A DNA stretch of 64,000 nt from Orientallactaga sibirica (GCA_036365145.1 JAEOAD010000015.1:36595501-36659500); one strand, 5' to 3'; positions 1 to 11,879 are shown, numbered from the stretch's first letter. Notes: generated from the sequence alone by a model not told the origin. Made by a program: numbers and translations.

Positions 1-640
1 GTTGGGTGTTTTGTCACAGCCATAGAAGGTAACAGCTACACCCTCACACGTCCTTGAATGTAGGGTGTCCCACCCATTTCTGAGAACTGGGAATACCAGT
101 TGCCTAAGCAATCATCTGGCAAGTAGCAAAATCAGGGTGTCCTGATTCCCAAAGCAGGTCCTTTTATCTCTCTCTTTGGGGTCAGATTAGGCAAAAACAA
201 GTGGGGTGTTTGAGATGTACTTGCACAGATGAAAGGGGGAGGACCTCCTTTTGCTTGCACTCTTGGCACCTTTGTTGTCTCCCCTAGTCCAAGGCCAGTC
301 TGGCCCCTCTGTGGTGGGCTTTCTCTCCAATCCTCTTCCAGGCAGCAAAGGCAGCAGGCTACAAGTAGCTGCAGCCAGGGCTGGCTTGGCTCGTAACTAA
401 GTGGGAAGCATTAAGTTAATGGCCCTACAGGTAAAATCAATCCAGTCAAAGTTATCACCCTTTCCTTACCCTGCCCACTTTCACAGGCAGTCATGCAGCA
501 TGATCTGTTCGTGCTTATTTTCTGAGGCTCATGTGCTTCCTAGGTCTACTTTCAGCCAGCGGGGTGGCTGGCACAAAACCAGGGTGGGGCAGAGAGAAGG
601 ATGGACAAGCTTATCTCTCTTCACTCAGCCCTAGGACCTA
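1..640. other. No gene or clear repeat seen
   Basis: Unique-looking sequence with stop codons in all frames and no poly-A tail, SINE body or LTR pattern that I recognise. Confidence 0.4.
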
Positions 641-649
641 AACCAGCTG

Positions 650-830
650 TTGTTAGAGGCCAGGAATTTCTCAGAACTGATATCTGGAACCCTGAGTTCA
701 GTCCTAGCTCTGCCACCTCTTCACTTTGTGGCCTTGACTTAAGTCTAGACCTCCGTGAATTTCTTCACCACCTCTGTGAAAGGGGTAAAAGATTCTTTGC
801 CTTCCCACTTTCCAGATCATAATGTGAGAT
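650..830 (-). repeat. MIR SINE fragment, minus strand
   Basis: Text around 695-785 follows the reverse MIR pattern: 'tcctagctctgccacctctt', then a 'gtggccttgactta' block, then 'ctctgtgaaaggggtaaaa'. This is an ancient mammal-wide SINE, strongly decayed. Boundaries are approximate. Confidence 0.5.
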
Positions 831-834
831 AAAC

Positions 835-1085
835 AGGAGTAAGGCAAAATTAGAAATAATTGTTAGCACTTTTCTAGTACTTATGGTGTGTATTTATTGT
901 CATAAATTCCCAAGACATTCATGCCACCACCACCACTGACCTCATCATCATTGTCACATCATTGTTTGGGAGAGGAAGAAACCTAGGCTACAGGAGGTTG
1001 GGTACCCTGAGGACAAACAACTCCTTAAATTGTTGATGAGTTAAAACTCTGCTAACCCAGCTCCAGAGCTATTCTCTTAATTTTA
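835..1085 (+). repeat. MIR SINE fragment, plus strand
   Basis: Decayed MIR order: a 'tagtacttatggtgtg' core-like block, then 'gagaggaagaaacctaggct' matching the gaggaaactgaggc portion, then 'aaactctgctaacccagctcc'. It lies in opposite orientation to the fragment just before it. Confidence 0.45.
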
Positions 1086-1139
1086 GCATTATTCTTCCCT
1101 CTGGTTCTTCATCATTCACTCACTCACTCATTCATTCAT

Positions 1140-1305
1140 CCATTCTTAGACAGGGTCTTACTATGGATTGTCTCAAATTTGACATCCTCTTACCTCCATA
1201 TACTGTGATTACAGCAGTGAGCCTTTTATTTTTTTATTGCTGAGGATTGAACATACCTGCAAGGCAAGCACTCTACCACTGCAGATCTATGCACCTAGTC
1301 ATTTT
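1140..1305 (-). repeat. B4/ID-B1-like SINE, minus strand
   Basis: A reverse B1-like block (agacagggtcttactatgg at about 1147) is joined to a reverse ID-like head (gctgaggattgaaca, then caagcactctaccactgcag). That arrangement is typical of rodent B4-type SINEs. Degenerate. Confidence 0.5.
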
Positions 1306-1448
1306 TCTGTTTAGTTAACAACAATCAGCTGCTTACTAAGGACCAGGTATCTTACATGTACATTTTCATTAGATCATTCTGAGATGACCAAAATCACTTG
1401 TTCTTTATACTTTCTCATGACAATATAAAGATTTAGAGAAAGGTATAG

Positions 1449-1545
1449 AAGCCAGACATGGTAATACATACATGTAATCCTAGGCTGAAGCAAGAGATTT
1501 AGATAGGACAGCACAGGAAGGCCTTGTCTCAAAACAAACTCAAAG
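1449..1545 (+). repeat. Degenerate B1-like SINE
   Basis: Starts 'gccagacatggtaatacata' followed by 'catgtaatccta' and ends in 'ccttgtctcaaaacaaac', the usual B1 start and end. The middle is shortened. Confidence 0.45.
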
Positions 1546-2386
1546 CACTAGAGAGGTAGAACTAGTAAGTAGAGGCCATGATCAACGTCTAGCCCTCTCA
1601 GTTCTAAAATAATAGTAGTAGCACCAATAATGACAATATGATATTAGCAAGAGTTACCAGATGGATTACATTCAGGTTTGGTAACTTGCATTCTAGCCTT
1701 GGCCCCATTCCTGATATGCATGTGTCCTTTTGAGGGTCCCTTCCCTTTTGGGAGCTCACCTTTCCAACTTTGATTCACAGAGCTATCCAGGCCTAGCAGG
1801 TAGTGTTTCACCAGGGCTAGCAGTCTGAGATCAGCCAATGCCCTCAGATGGAAGCATTTGCTATCTGTACATTGGAAATATTTACATGTCTCAACCTAAT
1901 TAGTGAACAAGCATAATTTTAAAAAAGCCACTCTGGAAAAGGAATTGCTATTGGAAACAATTGTTTAGACAAAACACCATTTGTTCCCAGCTCTTGTTCT
2001 GTTCTGTGCTGGAATGGTAGGCCATTTGTTTTGGTGACAGATGCCTTTTGACTGGGGTTTGGAACACGAGGAGCTGTGTGGGGTGCAGTGGGGATGTTGC
2101 TTGCCCACGCTCAGCTAGCCTTGGAGGGGAAATCCTAACATCCTTTGGAGCTGGGATGCTCTCCACCTACTGTGTAACCAAGAGGATCCTAGGCTTCTGG
2201 GACAAGGTAACCTCTTTGATCCTGATGCCAATCTGACCTCTTAGATGTGTAGAAACAAACAGTGACTTTACTAACACCAATCATTAAGTGGTAGCAAGGC
2301 TAGAATCAGAATCTGTATTTCCTTTCTATTTCCATGGTGGTACCTGGTCTTTTGAACCAATGATGATGCCATTCCACCTGTTCTTG

Positions 2387-2762
2387 TGTAGTAGACACAT
2401 TGCTGGAACTAACCTCGAGACCAGAAACAGTTTATGGGAGGAAGAAGGGGTTTATTTGGAGCTTAAAGATCCAGGGGAAGTTCCATAATGGCAGAAGAAG
2501 CTGGCCTGCTTTCACAGGTCCAAGCAGAGAGAGAAAAATCACTACCAAAAAAAGTAAGCAGGCACACTTCAGGAGCTCCAAGTAAAGCTCAAGCACTTTG
2601 AATATCTTTAGACTGGGATTCCAAATCTACCCCCACACCTTAGGGCTGGACCCTAGAACCTGCCCACAGTGACACCTCCTCTGGCCAGGTGACTATAGAT
2701 CTAAAATTTCAAACTTTCATAAAATCCTGAACATATTGGGGCCATCCATTCAAACTACCACA
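2387..2762 (-). mobile_element. 3' LTR of ERVL-MaLR-like provirus
   Basis: 376-bp LTR, minus strand. Read in sense it begins TGTGGTAGTTTGAATGGATG, the characteristic start of rodent MaLR LTRs, and ends in CA. It is homologous along its length to 4694-5100 and to the solo LTR at 11956-12340. Left flank tcttg and right flank of the provirus ccttg match in 4 of 5 bases, as expected of an old 5-bp ERVL-class target duplication. Confidence 0.75.
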
Positions 2763-3351
2763 TTCCACCCCTGGCCCCCAATAGATTCATAACCATCTCA
2801 CATTGTTTATTATCAAATTCAAAGGTCCCCACAGTCTTTACCAACCTAAGATAGTTCCAAAGTCCTAGTCTTATCTGAGATTTAAGATTGTCTCTTAACT
2901 GTAAGTCCTAGAAAATAAAAACTAGTTATATACTTTCAGCATATAAAGGCACACAGTAAACATTTCCAAATACTGTAAGGCATAGCAAGGAGAGACTGGA
3001 ACAATGCAAACTCAACAACCATCAAGCAAACATCAAACCAATGACTGACAGTTTCTGGATTTTCCAATTCACCCCTCCATCTGGGCTGAATAGCCAGGAA
3101 AATCTTTCATCCCAGGTCAACAGTGCACTCCATGTGAGTCTTTGCATAGTCCTGGTATATCCAAAACATCTTCAGGTCTCCACTGCAAACACAGTCCATC
3201 TTCCAGTGGCTTTTGTCAGCCTATCAGGGACATCATGCCCTGCCTAATGGTGCATCTCAGCAGTGGCCTGGAACCATGTGCAATTCCTGATCACTCCACG
3301 CATTTTTCATGCTTCCAAAATCACTACCAGGTGTTCAGGATACAGCCATAT

Positions 3352-3556
3352 TCTTTTTATTAATTAATTAATTAATTTATTTATTTATTTATTAGAGAGA
3401 GAGAGAGAGGCAGCTAGAAAGAGAGAATGGGCACACCAGGGCCTCCAGCGCTGCAAATGAACTCCAGACACATGTTCCCCCTTGTGCATCTGGTTTATGT
3501 GGATACTGGGGAATCAAACCGGGGTCCTTAGGCTTCCCAGGCAAATGTCCTTTTGC
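3352..3556 (-). repeat. tRNA-derived rodent SINE, minus strand
   Basis: A reverse A-rich tail (TTAA/TTTA repeats), a GA-rich tract, then the family body 'ccagggcctccagcgctgca' and 'gtgcatctggtttatgtgg'. The tRNA head is missing: it stops near 'gcaaatgtcc', where a LINE-1 fragment begins. Confidence 0.8.
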
Positions 3557-4138
3557 TACTTTTTTTTTATTAGTTATGTATATAGTGTGTATACAGCCAT
3601 GATGGTACCATTGTTAGCTTTCTCCCTGTCCTCCCCCCCATGGGTAATGTCAGTCTTGCCTTATGGGGGCAGCCATCATTTATGCAGGAGAGGCAATGTC
3701 TCTGTGCATAATGACCCAACTCATGGCTCTAATAATCTTTCTGCCCCCTCTTCCGCGAATTTCCATGAGCCATGCTGGGTTCATTTTAGGTCTATTTCAG
3801 TGACGAGGTCTTGGGAGTCTCTGTGTCTTTGGATACTTGATTTGGTGAGAGCTGAGTGTTCTTTGTGTCTATCTCCTTTGCCCTTATGTTGGTACCAGGT
3901 TCACGGAGAAAGCAGCACTCTTGCTCATTTCCCCAATAACGCTATGGCTTCAGCTAGTGCCCTGGTGACAGCTGAAACCATAGAACAACACAGGGGAAGG
4001 GCAAGAGTTCAGCGTTCATGGCGATCATGACACCAGAAAAAGGCTGAAGGAGATAAACACAGAGAACATCCAACTCCAACCAAGCCAGATATCCAGAGAC
4101 ACAGAGGCTCCCAAAACCTCATCACTGAAACAGAGTTT
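3557..4138 (-). mobile_element. Rearranged LINE-1 3'-UTR insertion
   Basis: A reverse poly-A at 3559 is followed by LINE-1 3'-UTR sequence in antisense, homologous to 13950-14400 and 54400-54950. From 3970 the same region continues in sense, homologous to 26507-26660. The two parts form a near-perfect-length inverted repeat. Twin priming (5' inversion at insertion) is the likeliest cause. Nested in the MaLR provirus. Confidence 0.65.
3795..4131. repeat. Inverted repeat, 161-bp arms, 14-bp spacer
   Basis: Left arm 3795-3955 and right arm 3970-4131 are reverse complements with moderate divergence. The innermost 14 bases (CTATGGCTTCAGCT and AGCTGAAACCATAG) differ at one position. The spacer is 3956-3969. 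Built from LINE-1 3'-UTR sequence. Confidence 0.75.
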
Positions 4139-4693
4139 GCATTTCTATCATAGTCTTTCTGGAGTGGGATCACTTCAAGCATTCTCTCCATCATTTTAAT
4201 GTAAAGCAATTGGGCCATCTTTCTTAAGATTGCTAATGCATTTGACAATAGCAGCTTTAGCAACCAGTCTCTGTGCCAGTAATTTTAAACTTGGTTGAGT
4301 TTTTCCAACTTAAAATATTAAATCTCTCAGCCCCCTATCTTTAGTCAAGCACATCCATTACAAATTTAACCTTGATCAAACTCTCTGGGCCTGGGCAGAA
4401 GAACACAGCCAACCCTTCTGCCACTAGCCCAGTTCCAACAAGGTTTTCTGCAGTCTTTCCTTCCCCTTTGGAAGTACATAAGCCAAGCTTCCAAATGCAA
4501 TTTCCTCTGCATCTAGCATTTTCAAACTCTCATCAGAATAGTCCATAATACTTGGCTTACCACTCTGGAAGGCATCTTCAGTTGCAAGTACAAAATCTAT
4601 GCCCATTCCTCCAAAACAAAAGTTCCAAAAGACCAAAATCCACATGCTCAGATCCATCATGCAGCAACTCTACCCCAATCTCAGTACCAACTC

Positions 4694-5100
4694 TGTAAGT
4701 AGACAGCCTCACGCCACTGGGATAAATCTCCAGACTGGACACAGTTTATGGGACAAAGAAGGGATTTGTTTGAAGCTTATAGATCCAGAGGAAGTACTAT
4801 AATGACCAAATAAGCTGGCCCCCTTTCACAGAACCAAGCAGATAGAGGAAAAAGCCACCACCAAACAAACAAACAAACAAACAAACAAACAAACAAACAA
4901 ACAAACAAACACTTCAGGAACTCCAGGCTTTGCATGTCTATCTTTAGACTGGAATTCCACTTCCACCCCCACACCTTAGGGCTGGACCCTAGGACCTGCC
5001 CACAGTGACACCTCTTCCAGTCAGGTAACTGCAGATCTAAATTACAAACTTAATAAAATCCTTAATAAAATATTGGGGACCATCCACTCAAGCCACCATA
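4694..5100 (-). mobile_element. 5' LTR of ERVL-MaLR-like provirus
   Basis: Aligns with 2387-2762 over its length (acagtttatggg..., cagatccagaggaagt, acaccttagggctggaccct). It has gained an AAAC microsatellite at 4858-4911 that the other LTR lacks. The expected terminal CA at the right end has become TA. Confidence 0.75.
4858..4911 (+). repeat. (AAAC)n microsatellite
   Basis: About 12-13 copies of AAAC inside the 5' LTR, expanded from a short A/C-rich stretch. Confidence 0.9.
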
Positions 5101-5890
5101 CCTTGGTATCTAGTATTTAGACTATGATCATTCACAAGTCTTGTCATACCTTATATCCTTTCAATGATTCTAAGACATCTGGATTCTCACCTGATTTAAA
5201 ACAACCTCTGCCCTACACAGATTCTAGATGGACTGGGGCTGGACTTATGGACCATTAGAACAAGCATTTGGGTTCTGGCATGGTCAGAGGGCCTTGAGAC
5301 AAGTGTAATGGTTTTGGTTGTAGTGTGAATTTCTTTTTGTGTGTAATTAGTAGTTACCTCCATTCACTGGTGTGTTTTTATCTCAGATCCTCATTTACAG
5401 AATAGCATATTAGTCTCTGTTTTCATGCTTCATTCATAAGGGCACTGTGAGGATCAATTAGGTGAAGAAATAAAGGTCCTTGTAAACTAACACATGACAT
5501 AAAATAAGACTAGTAATAATGGCTGACATTCACCAAACACTTTCTATGTGGGCTTTAGTTGAGGTAATTAATGCTTGCTGCTGAAGTACAGAACTCTCAG
5601 ATCCCAGTGGATTAAAAAGTTAAGGTTATGCCTTACCCACATTCACTTTTGGCCTTTCTGGCAGGGAATAACTAAGGCCTGGGCAATTGCAAGAGACGTT
5701 TAGAGGTCAAGGCTGTAAGCAGCATACTTCATTTTTGCCTATACTCTAGTGACCAGAATTCAGATTAATGGTTCCTGGTGGGAACCTACAGAGTGGAGTC
5801 AAACTATGTGCCCAGGAGGGAAATAAACCTATTTGGTTGATAAGTGGCATTTCCTTAGTTCAAATGTGCCATAGAATTTGTTAACAATCC
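5101..5890. other. No gene seen
   Basis: Unique-looking, moderately AT-rich sequence. I recognise no repeat and no coding signal. Confidence 0.4.
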
Positions 5891-6130
5891 TTTGAATTGT
5901 TTTATTTTTGTTTTCCAAATGAGGATATAAAGGCCAAGAGAGGTCAAATGACACACAGAAAATGAAAAAATTTATTAATTTTTGATCTAATTTCAGCCTG
6001 CCTATATTCATATTATGTTGTATTTGTTTGAGGGAACATCCAACTGCAGGTGGAGCAGTGTAATTGTTTATTTATTGAGCAGTTATTATGTACTAAGCAT
6101 TATACTGTCTGTTTTACAATGTCATAACCA
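5890..6130. repeat. MIR-like fragments
   Basis: 5917-5970 resembles the MIR 'aaatgagga...gccaagagaggtcaa' stretch. 6075-6115 resembles the MIR 'ttgagcagttattatgtact' start. Both are decayed and the boundaries are uncertain. Confidence 0.4.
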
Positions 6131-7384
6131 TTCTTTTTCTTCTTCCATTCTCAAGAGTCTCAAAGAGACTGTTCATCAAAAAGAGTTTATAAGTGAGTCT
6201 CCCTGAATCTGTAAAGAGTATATAGGACACATACTAGCCAGCAGCTAGAGCATTGGTTATGAGGGGATTGTCTCACTGTAAGCTGTCACCCAGGGCCTGC
6301 TATCTTCTGCCTCCATCCATGTACCCAAATTACAGAGCAGTAAAGAGGGAGCAGGAGGTGAGAAGAACAGACTCTGCCCCTTCCACCTAGAATCAGATGC
6401 CTAACTAGATTAGGAATGGTGAGAACAAGTGGAGTAGGAAGAGATTTGAATAAGAATAACAAATGCAAATGAGTACTATTGAGTCTCCAAAACTCAAATG
6501 AGTCTGCTATAATAACTGAAAGGGACACAGAAGTTATGGCCTCAGACTGAATTTGTTTAGGCAGCCTGCTACCCAGCAGGAAAAGGAGGGCTCGATAGAG
6601 CACAATTTGTAGCAGTTATTGGGAAAATAAAACTATTCAAGGTTTATAACCCAGTGAACTGAAACCCCGTATTAAATCAGTTTCAACCTCATTCATTTTG
6701 CTACTATTTACTGAGCTTCTAGTCTTTGCCAGACAATGCTCCTGAAGCCAGCAGTTCCAAGCAACTTTCCCTGGTGGGAAGACAAGTTAAAAAAGTAACT
6801 GCTCAGTATAATTAATGTGATGAGATGGGATGGGAGAGTGCAATGGGGCATGTAGGTGAGAGGGCAGGGGAGAGCTTCTAAAGACTTTCTAGGGTCTTTA
6901 AGAATGAGTGGAGGCTTGCTAGGCACCTGAATTAGGGATGGGCTCCCATGTACAAAGGTTAAGAAGCATTGTAGAAGAGGGCACACTGGAGAAACAGTGA
7001 GTAGTTTGAACAAGGCATAAAAGGCTCTTATTTTTATTTGGTCTCTTTTGCCCAACTAGACTGCAAATTCCTTCAAGGAAAAGCCTTATGGATTTCAGTA
7101 CCTCATTATGGCTAGCATCAGGTGTGAAAATGCACTTCTAAGCTACTTATTACAGAAGGTAATATAGCAGAAGTGGTATGATTCTTAGTGCTGGGAGAAC
7201 CCTTCAGAAGTAGAGAAGTAGATGGGTTTGTATGTCGCTTTGGCCAAGTCAGCCTGTTAAGGTCTTAGCATCCTCCTCTGCAGGTAAGAAAGGTGATGGA
7301 TATGGTCACTAGCGTTATCTTGAAAGTAGAAGCTAGAATTTTCAAGGCAAAAGCAGTGGAGTAGGGGTCAGGATGGTTGGCCCC

Positions 7385-7475
7385 TGGTTCTTTCTGCCAC
7401 TGACATGTGTGTGACTTACCCTTTTCCTTCAGGTCTCAGGTTCCCTATCTGCAAATGGCAGGAGCAACACACTTA
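7385..7475 (-). repeat. MIR fragment
   Basis: Reverse MIR pattern: 'gtgtgacttaccctttt', 'caggtctcaggttccctatc' and 'tgcaaatggcaggag'. Confidence 0.4.
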
Positions 7476-7659
7476 TCTTCAAAGTCTCCCTCAGGTCCAG
7501 CCTTCTATGCTTTCTACATGGAGTTCAGTTGACCTTGTCCTGGCATGGTATCCTTGATCAGTAAGGCTTCACTTTTCTCAATATTCTTCAGACATGTTTT
7601 CTAACTCTGTGGGGTAGGGGAAGGAGATTAGGGCCAAGAGAGGGTATTTGAGAAAGGCC

Positions 7660-7990
7660 ATGAATATTTATAACAGACTCTCCCACCAGAGGACACATTA
7701 AGTCTTGCAGCATAACAAAACTGAATTACCATGAAATAAACTTTCTTAATTAAACCAATTAAATTTCTTCCCAGTATGTAATTTAGAAACTCTGATAAAC
7801 CCTAGTTGAAAAGGTTTGTTTTAGCCTTAAGCTGGCTGAGAAAGCAGGAACATCTGGTTGCTGGTGGAAAGGCCTGTTTAGGCTCCAGGCCATGGGGGCA
7901 GCACCATGGAGCTATCCACGGTGCTGAAACCGCCTCTGCCTCACTATCTTGCTAAATGACGCAGGAAGGCCAGGGCATAGCAATGCTTAG
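7660..7990. other. Repeat-free block, possible conserved non-coding DNA
   Basis: No repeat is recognised. It contains clustered homeodomain-type cores (cttaattaaaccaattaaat at about 7744-7765) and a segment with retained CpGs (ccacggtgctgaaaccgcct near 7916). Regulatory function is inference only. Confidence 0.25.
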
Positions 7991-8574
7991 GAGTTGTACT
8001 CTTTGAGGACAGCACCTTCAGCTCTAGGCACGGCACACTTTTCTACTTCTATTCTTGACACCAGTCACTCAAAAGTTAACCATGAATTTTCCTTACTCCT
8101 ACAGTTACACTACAGTTTGAAAGATGCCATGAATTGTCTTATTTTTTATGGACTCTTAGAGGAGAGATGGTCTGGCTTAACCTCTCCCATTATAAATGTA
8201 ATGGACTTGGGCTTCAGTCCTTTAGAGTGACATACTACAATATTACACAATCTTTAAGTGAGCTGAAGTGAGATTCAAGCCCAAGTCTGACTCTAAATTC
8301 AATGCTCTTTTCACTAGGATGGTTCTGTAGTTGGTGAAGCCCTTTCAGGGTAGAGGGCATGTCTTGGTCCTATTTATTTTCATATAGAGCCTATTTTAGT
8401 GCCTGTAAGACTGCTTTGAATAAATGAATACATGCATCCTCTTTTTATTCCTCTATAGTCTAAGGCATTCAATAGTAGCTGTAGGAGAATAACAATCATA
8501 CTAACATAATCCTTTATATTTATATGCTTATTATAATTAACAAAATGCTTTTGCTTGTGTCTAAGTTTGAGTTT

Positions 8575-8715
8575 CACACTAATCCTGGAAATAGGTTATA
8601 TTTTAGTCCCATTTTATACTAAAGGGAAATAGAGCTTAAGAGCTTAGTGATTTTGTCAAGGTCACACAGAAAGTCAGAGAAGAAGCTAGGAGCAGGATTC
8701 ATTTCTCCTGATTCT
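8575..8715 (+). repeat. MIR fragment
   Basis: Good MIR order: 'cccattttatactaaaggga', 'agcttaagagcttagtgatt' and 'caaggtcacacagaaagtca', then 'agcaggattca'. Confidence 0.6.
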
Positions 8716-9069
8716 TTCTTGTGAACTTGAGGCTGCACTTAACACACAGGGAGGTAAAAACAGAAGTGTAGTTCATGTCTCCTTCTCTCAAGATCCCACT
8801 CCAAGTGTTGAGATAACTACAGAATCCATTGTGTGGGAACTTGCTACAAACACTTAGGAAACATAGTGGAATGATGTGTGGGGCAAGGACTGGTGAATAG
8901 AGGGGATAGTGACTGCTCTGTAATTTCAGGAGAAGTGTTACCCATGACCCATGGGGGCTGAGAGGAGGTGGGAGCTGACCTTGCATTGGAAAAGGAGTGA
9001 TAAATAGATGAAGAAAAATTCTTATGAAATCAAACAGCTTTAGTGTTTGAGTAATGTTAGGTAATAAAC

Positions 9070-9435
9070 CCCCTTCATTTTTGTGTGTGTGTGTGTGGGG
9101 AGGTTGTGTGGTGTATGGACACATATGTGCCCATGTGGCACCCTATTTGCTCACTTGTAGCAGGGTGCATTCACCTGTAGTGGCCAGAGAGAAACATTGG
9201 ATGCCTTGCTCCATTGCTCTTCTGCCCCTTCTTTTTTGAGCCAGAGTGTATTACTGATCCTGGACCTTGCTGCTTTTTCACAAGCCCTGACCATTCTCTA
9301 GGTGTTACAGACATGTATGTCTATACCCAGCTGTTTATGTGGGTCCTGAGGATTGAACATGAGCAGTCTTCCAGGCCTTCTCCTGCCCTTGTGCTACCAG
9401 AGGAAGTGCTCTTAACCACAGAGCCACCTCTCCAG
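9070..9435 (-). repeat. B4-like SINE with GT-rich tail, minus strand
   Basis: Begins with a short (GT)n at 9083-9100, followed by 'gtggccagagagaaacattg'. It ends with the reverse head 'gtgctcttaaccacagagcc' and 'acctctccagctcc'. The same composite family occurs at 27939, 33110 and 34530. Confidence 0.55.
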
Positions 9436-10084
9436 CTCCAAACACCCTCATTTTTATGGGTAAGAAAATGAATGACTTATTTAGTTTATAAAGTCAATTT
9501 GGCAAAATTTTGTGTGCAGACACTATGACCAAAAGGCAGATAAGACAAAGTTCCTTTCTTCAGATGGTCCCTGGGTGGGGTATGGAAGGAGGTAGTCTCA
9601 TTTAAGGTTCACAGAGGTGCTGATGGACTTTATGTGGGGCCTAGAGTGCTTACCTAGGAGAACTCACCATGTATAGAGTAGAATGCACAAAGTTTAAGAC
9701 TTCCTTTAAACTTGTAAAGATTGATCAAGAATAAGTACCAAAAGCTGAAGTCCACTACCCAATTATTACATCCACTGCCTAAAGGACTTTCTTCTGAAGA
9801 TGTTTGGGCTGGAACAGTGGAGAAGAGCATATATGCAATCTGGAACCTAAAGGATTGAGTTCTGGCATTGCCTTGCTGTGGCTGGATGGCATGGGACTTT
9901 CTGCTCCCATATTTAGCAGCATCAGTTGTCCCTATACAATGGAAGGAGGCACTTTGTCCTTTTGAGTTTTGAAGATAATCAGAGGAAATACCAAAGAGAA
10001 AATGCTCTGTAAATTATGAAGTAACCAAGCAATATGCATGTTAATCATTATTTATCCTATTTAGAGGAGTTTCATATATTTGGA

Positions 10085-10345
10085 CACTCCCTCCATTTTT
10101 TTCTCTCTCCCCCTCTCTCTGTTCCTAATATTGGGATTGAATCTAGAGTCACACATATTCACATATGCCAGGTAAGTGTTCTGCCACTGAGTTATATCCC
10201 AATCCTCCTTTCACCTTTTATTTTAAGACACATTCACTAATTCATCAAGGCTGGCCTTGAACTTACTCTGTTTCCCAGACAGAGCTTGAACTTGTCTGCC
10301 TCAGCCTTCCAAATATTGGGCCTATACTACTAGGTCTGGCTCCCT
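10085..10345 (-). repeat. B4/ID-B1-like SINE, minus strand
   Basis: A reverse ID-like head (attgggattgaatctagagt and gtgttctgccactgagttat) is followed by a reverse B1-like arm (aaggctggccttgaacttac and ctgcctcagccttccaaata). Confidence 0.6.
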
Positions 10346-10729
10346 GCTTATCTATCTTATAGGAATTATACAAAGTGAAGAAATGTCCATAATGATAGGT
10401 ATGAACAAAAACTATTGTTGTATTCGTGGATAATGACCAGTGAATAGAAGGCATTCTTGGTGTTGCCATCATAAACTCACTTTGGTATCTTGTCTGCTTA
10501 CAAAGAGCATTCAGAGCAACTACTTTGTCAATTCCCTTGATAGTTATGAGATGGGACTGAGCCTGCTGCAGATGACTAGACTCATACCAAAGATGAGGAA
10601 ACAGAGACCCAGAGGAAGTGATGAGCCCAGAAGCTGAGTCTAAATCATTGATTTTCCTTTCTTTCTAACCAACCCCAGCTTCCTAGTGCTCAGCACTCTG
10701 GCTTCATGTAGGTCAGTTTAGAAGACAGA

Positions 10730-10960
10730 CTAGGGGCTGGAGGGATGGCTTAGTGGTCATAGTGATTGCCTACAAAGCCCAATGACCCAGGTTTGATTCC
10801 CCAGTACCCATGTAAGCCAGATCCACATGGTGGCACATGTGTCTGGAGTTCATTTGCAGTGGCTGGAGGCCCTGGTGCTCCCATTCTGTCTTTCTGCCTA
10901 ATCCCTTCTTCCTTCCTCTCTCACGAATAATAAATAAATAAATAAATAAGCATTTTAATA
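10730..10960 (+). repeat. tRNA-derived SINE, plus strand, with TSD
   Basis: Head 'ggggctggagggatggctta' from 10733, body 'catttgcagtggctggaggc', tail (AATA)n at 10927-10950. Target-site duplication tagaagacaga at 10719-10729 and 10961-10971, which proves retroposition. Confidence 0.9.
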
Positions 10961-10999
10961 TAGAAGACAGATTGAAGTCAAGTTCTCTTGGTGAACATT

Positions 11000-11870
11000 A
11001 CTTGTCTTCTACCCCATTCAGCATTTATCCAGGGGGGCACTTGATAAAGCTTCTTCTACAGATAGAGTGGAAATCTCATGGCATAGGGTGTGCTGTATAT
11101 TAATAACTAAGCCATCCTTTGTTCAAAGGAGTCCAGATGGAAGGCTGGCTGGGCTGGCACTCCTCACACATGCTTTCAGATGCTCAGGTTGTCTCAGCTC
11201 AGCCCAGCCACACTCTGTGTTCATGGTTTCAGTTATGGATTGTCCTCTCCACAAAGCAGGCAGCAAGTTGGGTGGGCAGTATTTTTCACTTCTCTGCTTC
11301 TGTTCCCCCTTGCCAAATCCTTCTAGTAGCAAGATTAAGGCAATCCTTATGTACGTCCCTTTAAAGAATAAAGGAAAGGAGAATCATTTTAACATGAGTT
11401 TGGGGAATAATTAGAATGTGTTTTGTTGGAAGATTTGCTGCAAAGAATCTTTTGCATATAGTGACCATAGAAATATGGGGATTAAGCTAGAACTTCCAGT
11501 GGGGCCTGACTATGCAGAATATAGGAATAGGATTTGGCTGTGTCTTCTTTCAACAGAGAGTATGAAGTAAAAAGGTCCAATTAGAAGAGGAAGGGATCCT
11601 TAGGATCCAAGCTGTCCAGGCACAGGATGGGCTAATGACTGATCTCTAGGGAACAACTCTTGGCAGACGATTGTCCTTCATAAAAGCACAGCCCAGCAGC
11701 ACTTTCATGGGATGCTTCTCTGATACTAGGCTGGTCTGGGGACACTCTTCTCTGGAGTCCCAGAGCCTTGGGCTTCTCTATGTTCTAGTTCTGATCACAC
11801 TGTGTTGTTATTATCTGTGTCAGTGATAATGGTTTTGGTTCCTTTTTTAATCCAGTTCTCAGCACTGGTC
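11000..11870. other. No gene seen
   Basis: Unique-looking sequence. Overlapping short reading frames on both strands here have no recognisable product and no repeat match. Confidence 0.4.
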
Positions 11871-11879
11871 TTGGAATAA

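Larger units (their letters stand above)
2387..5100 (-). mobile_element. ERVL-MaLR-like provirus, two LTRs, non-coding
   Basis: Two same-orientation LTRs flank about 1.9 kb of internal sequence. The internal part next to the 5' LTR (4640-4693, 'cagtaccaac' in reverse) resembles the MaLR LTR/internal junction. I see no gag or pol reading frame; MaLR elements are known to be non-autonomous. A SINE and a rearranged LINE-1 3' fragment (3352-4138) inserted later. The element is old and broken. Confidence 0.7.

Noticed and set aside
3482..4030. 182-codon open frame on the plus strand, the longest in the window
   Set aside because: It runs through a SINE body and a LINE-1 3'-UTR in antisense and ends in the inverted repeat. 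No protein family is recognisable.
10733..10810. tRNA genes in SINE heads
   Set aside because: A- and B-box-like words are present, but these are SINE heads with degenerate cloverleafs, A-tails and target duplications, not tRNA genes.
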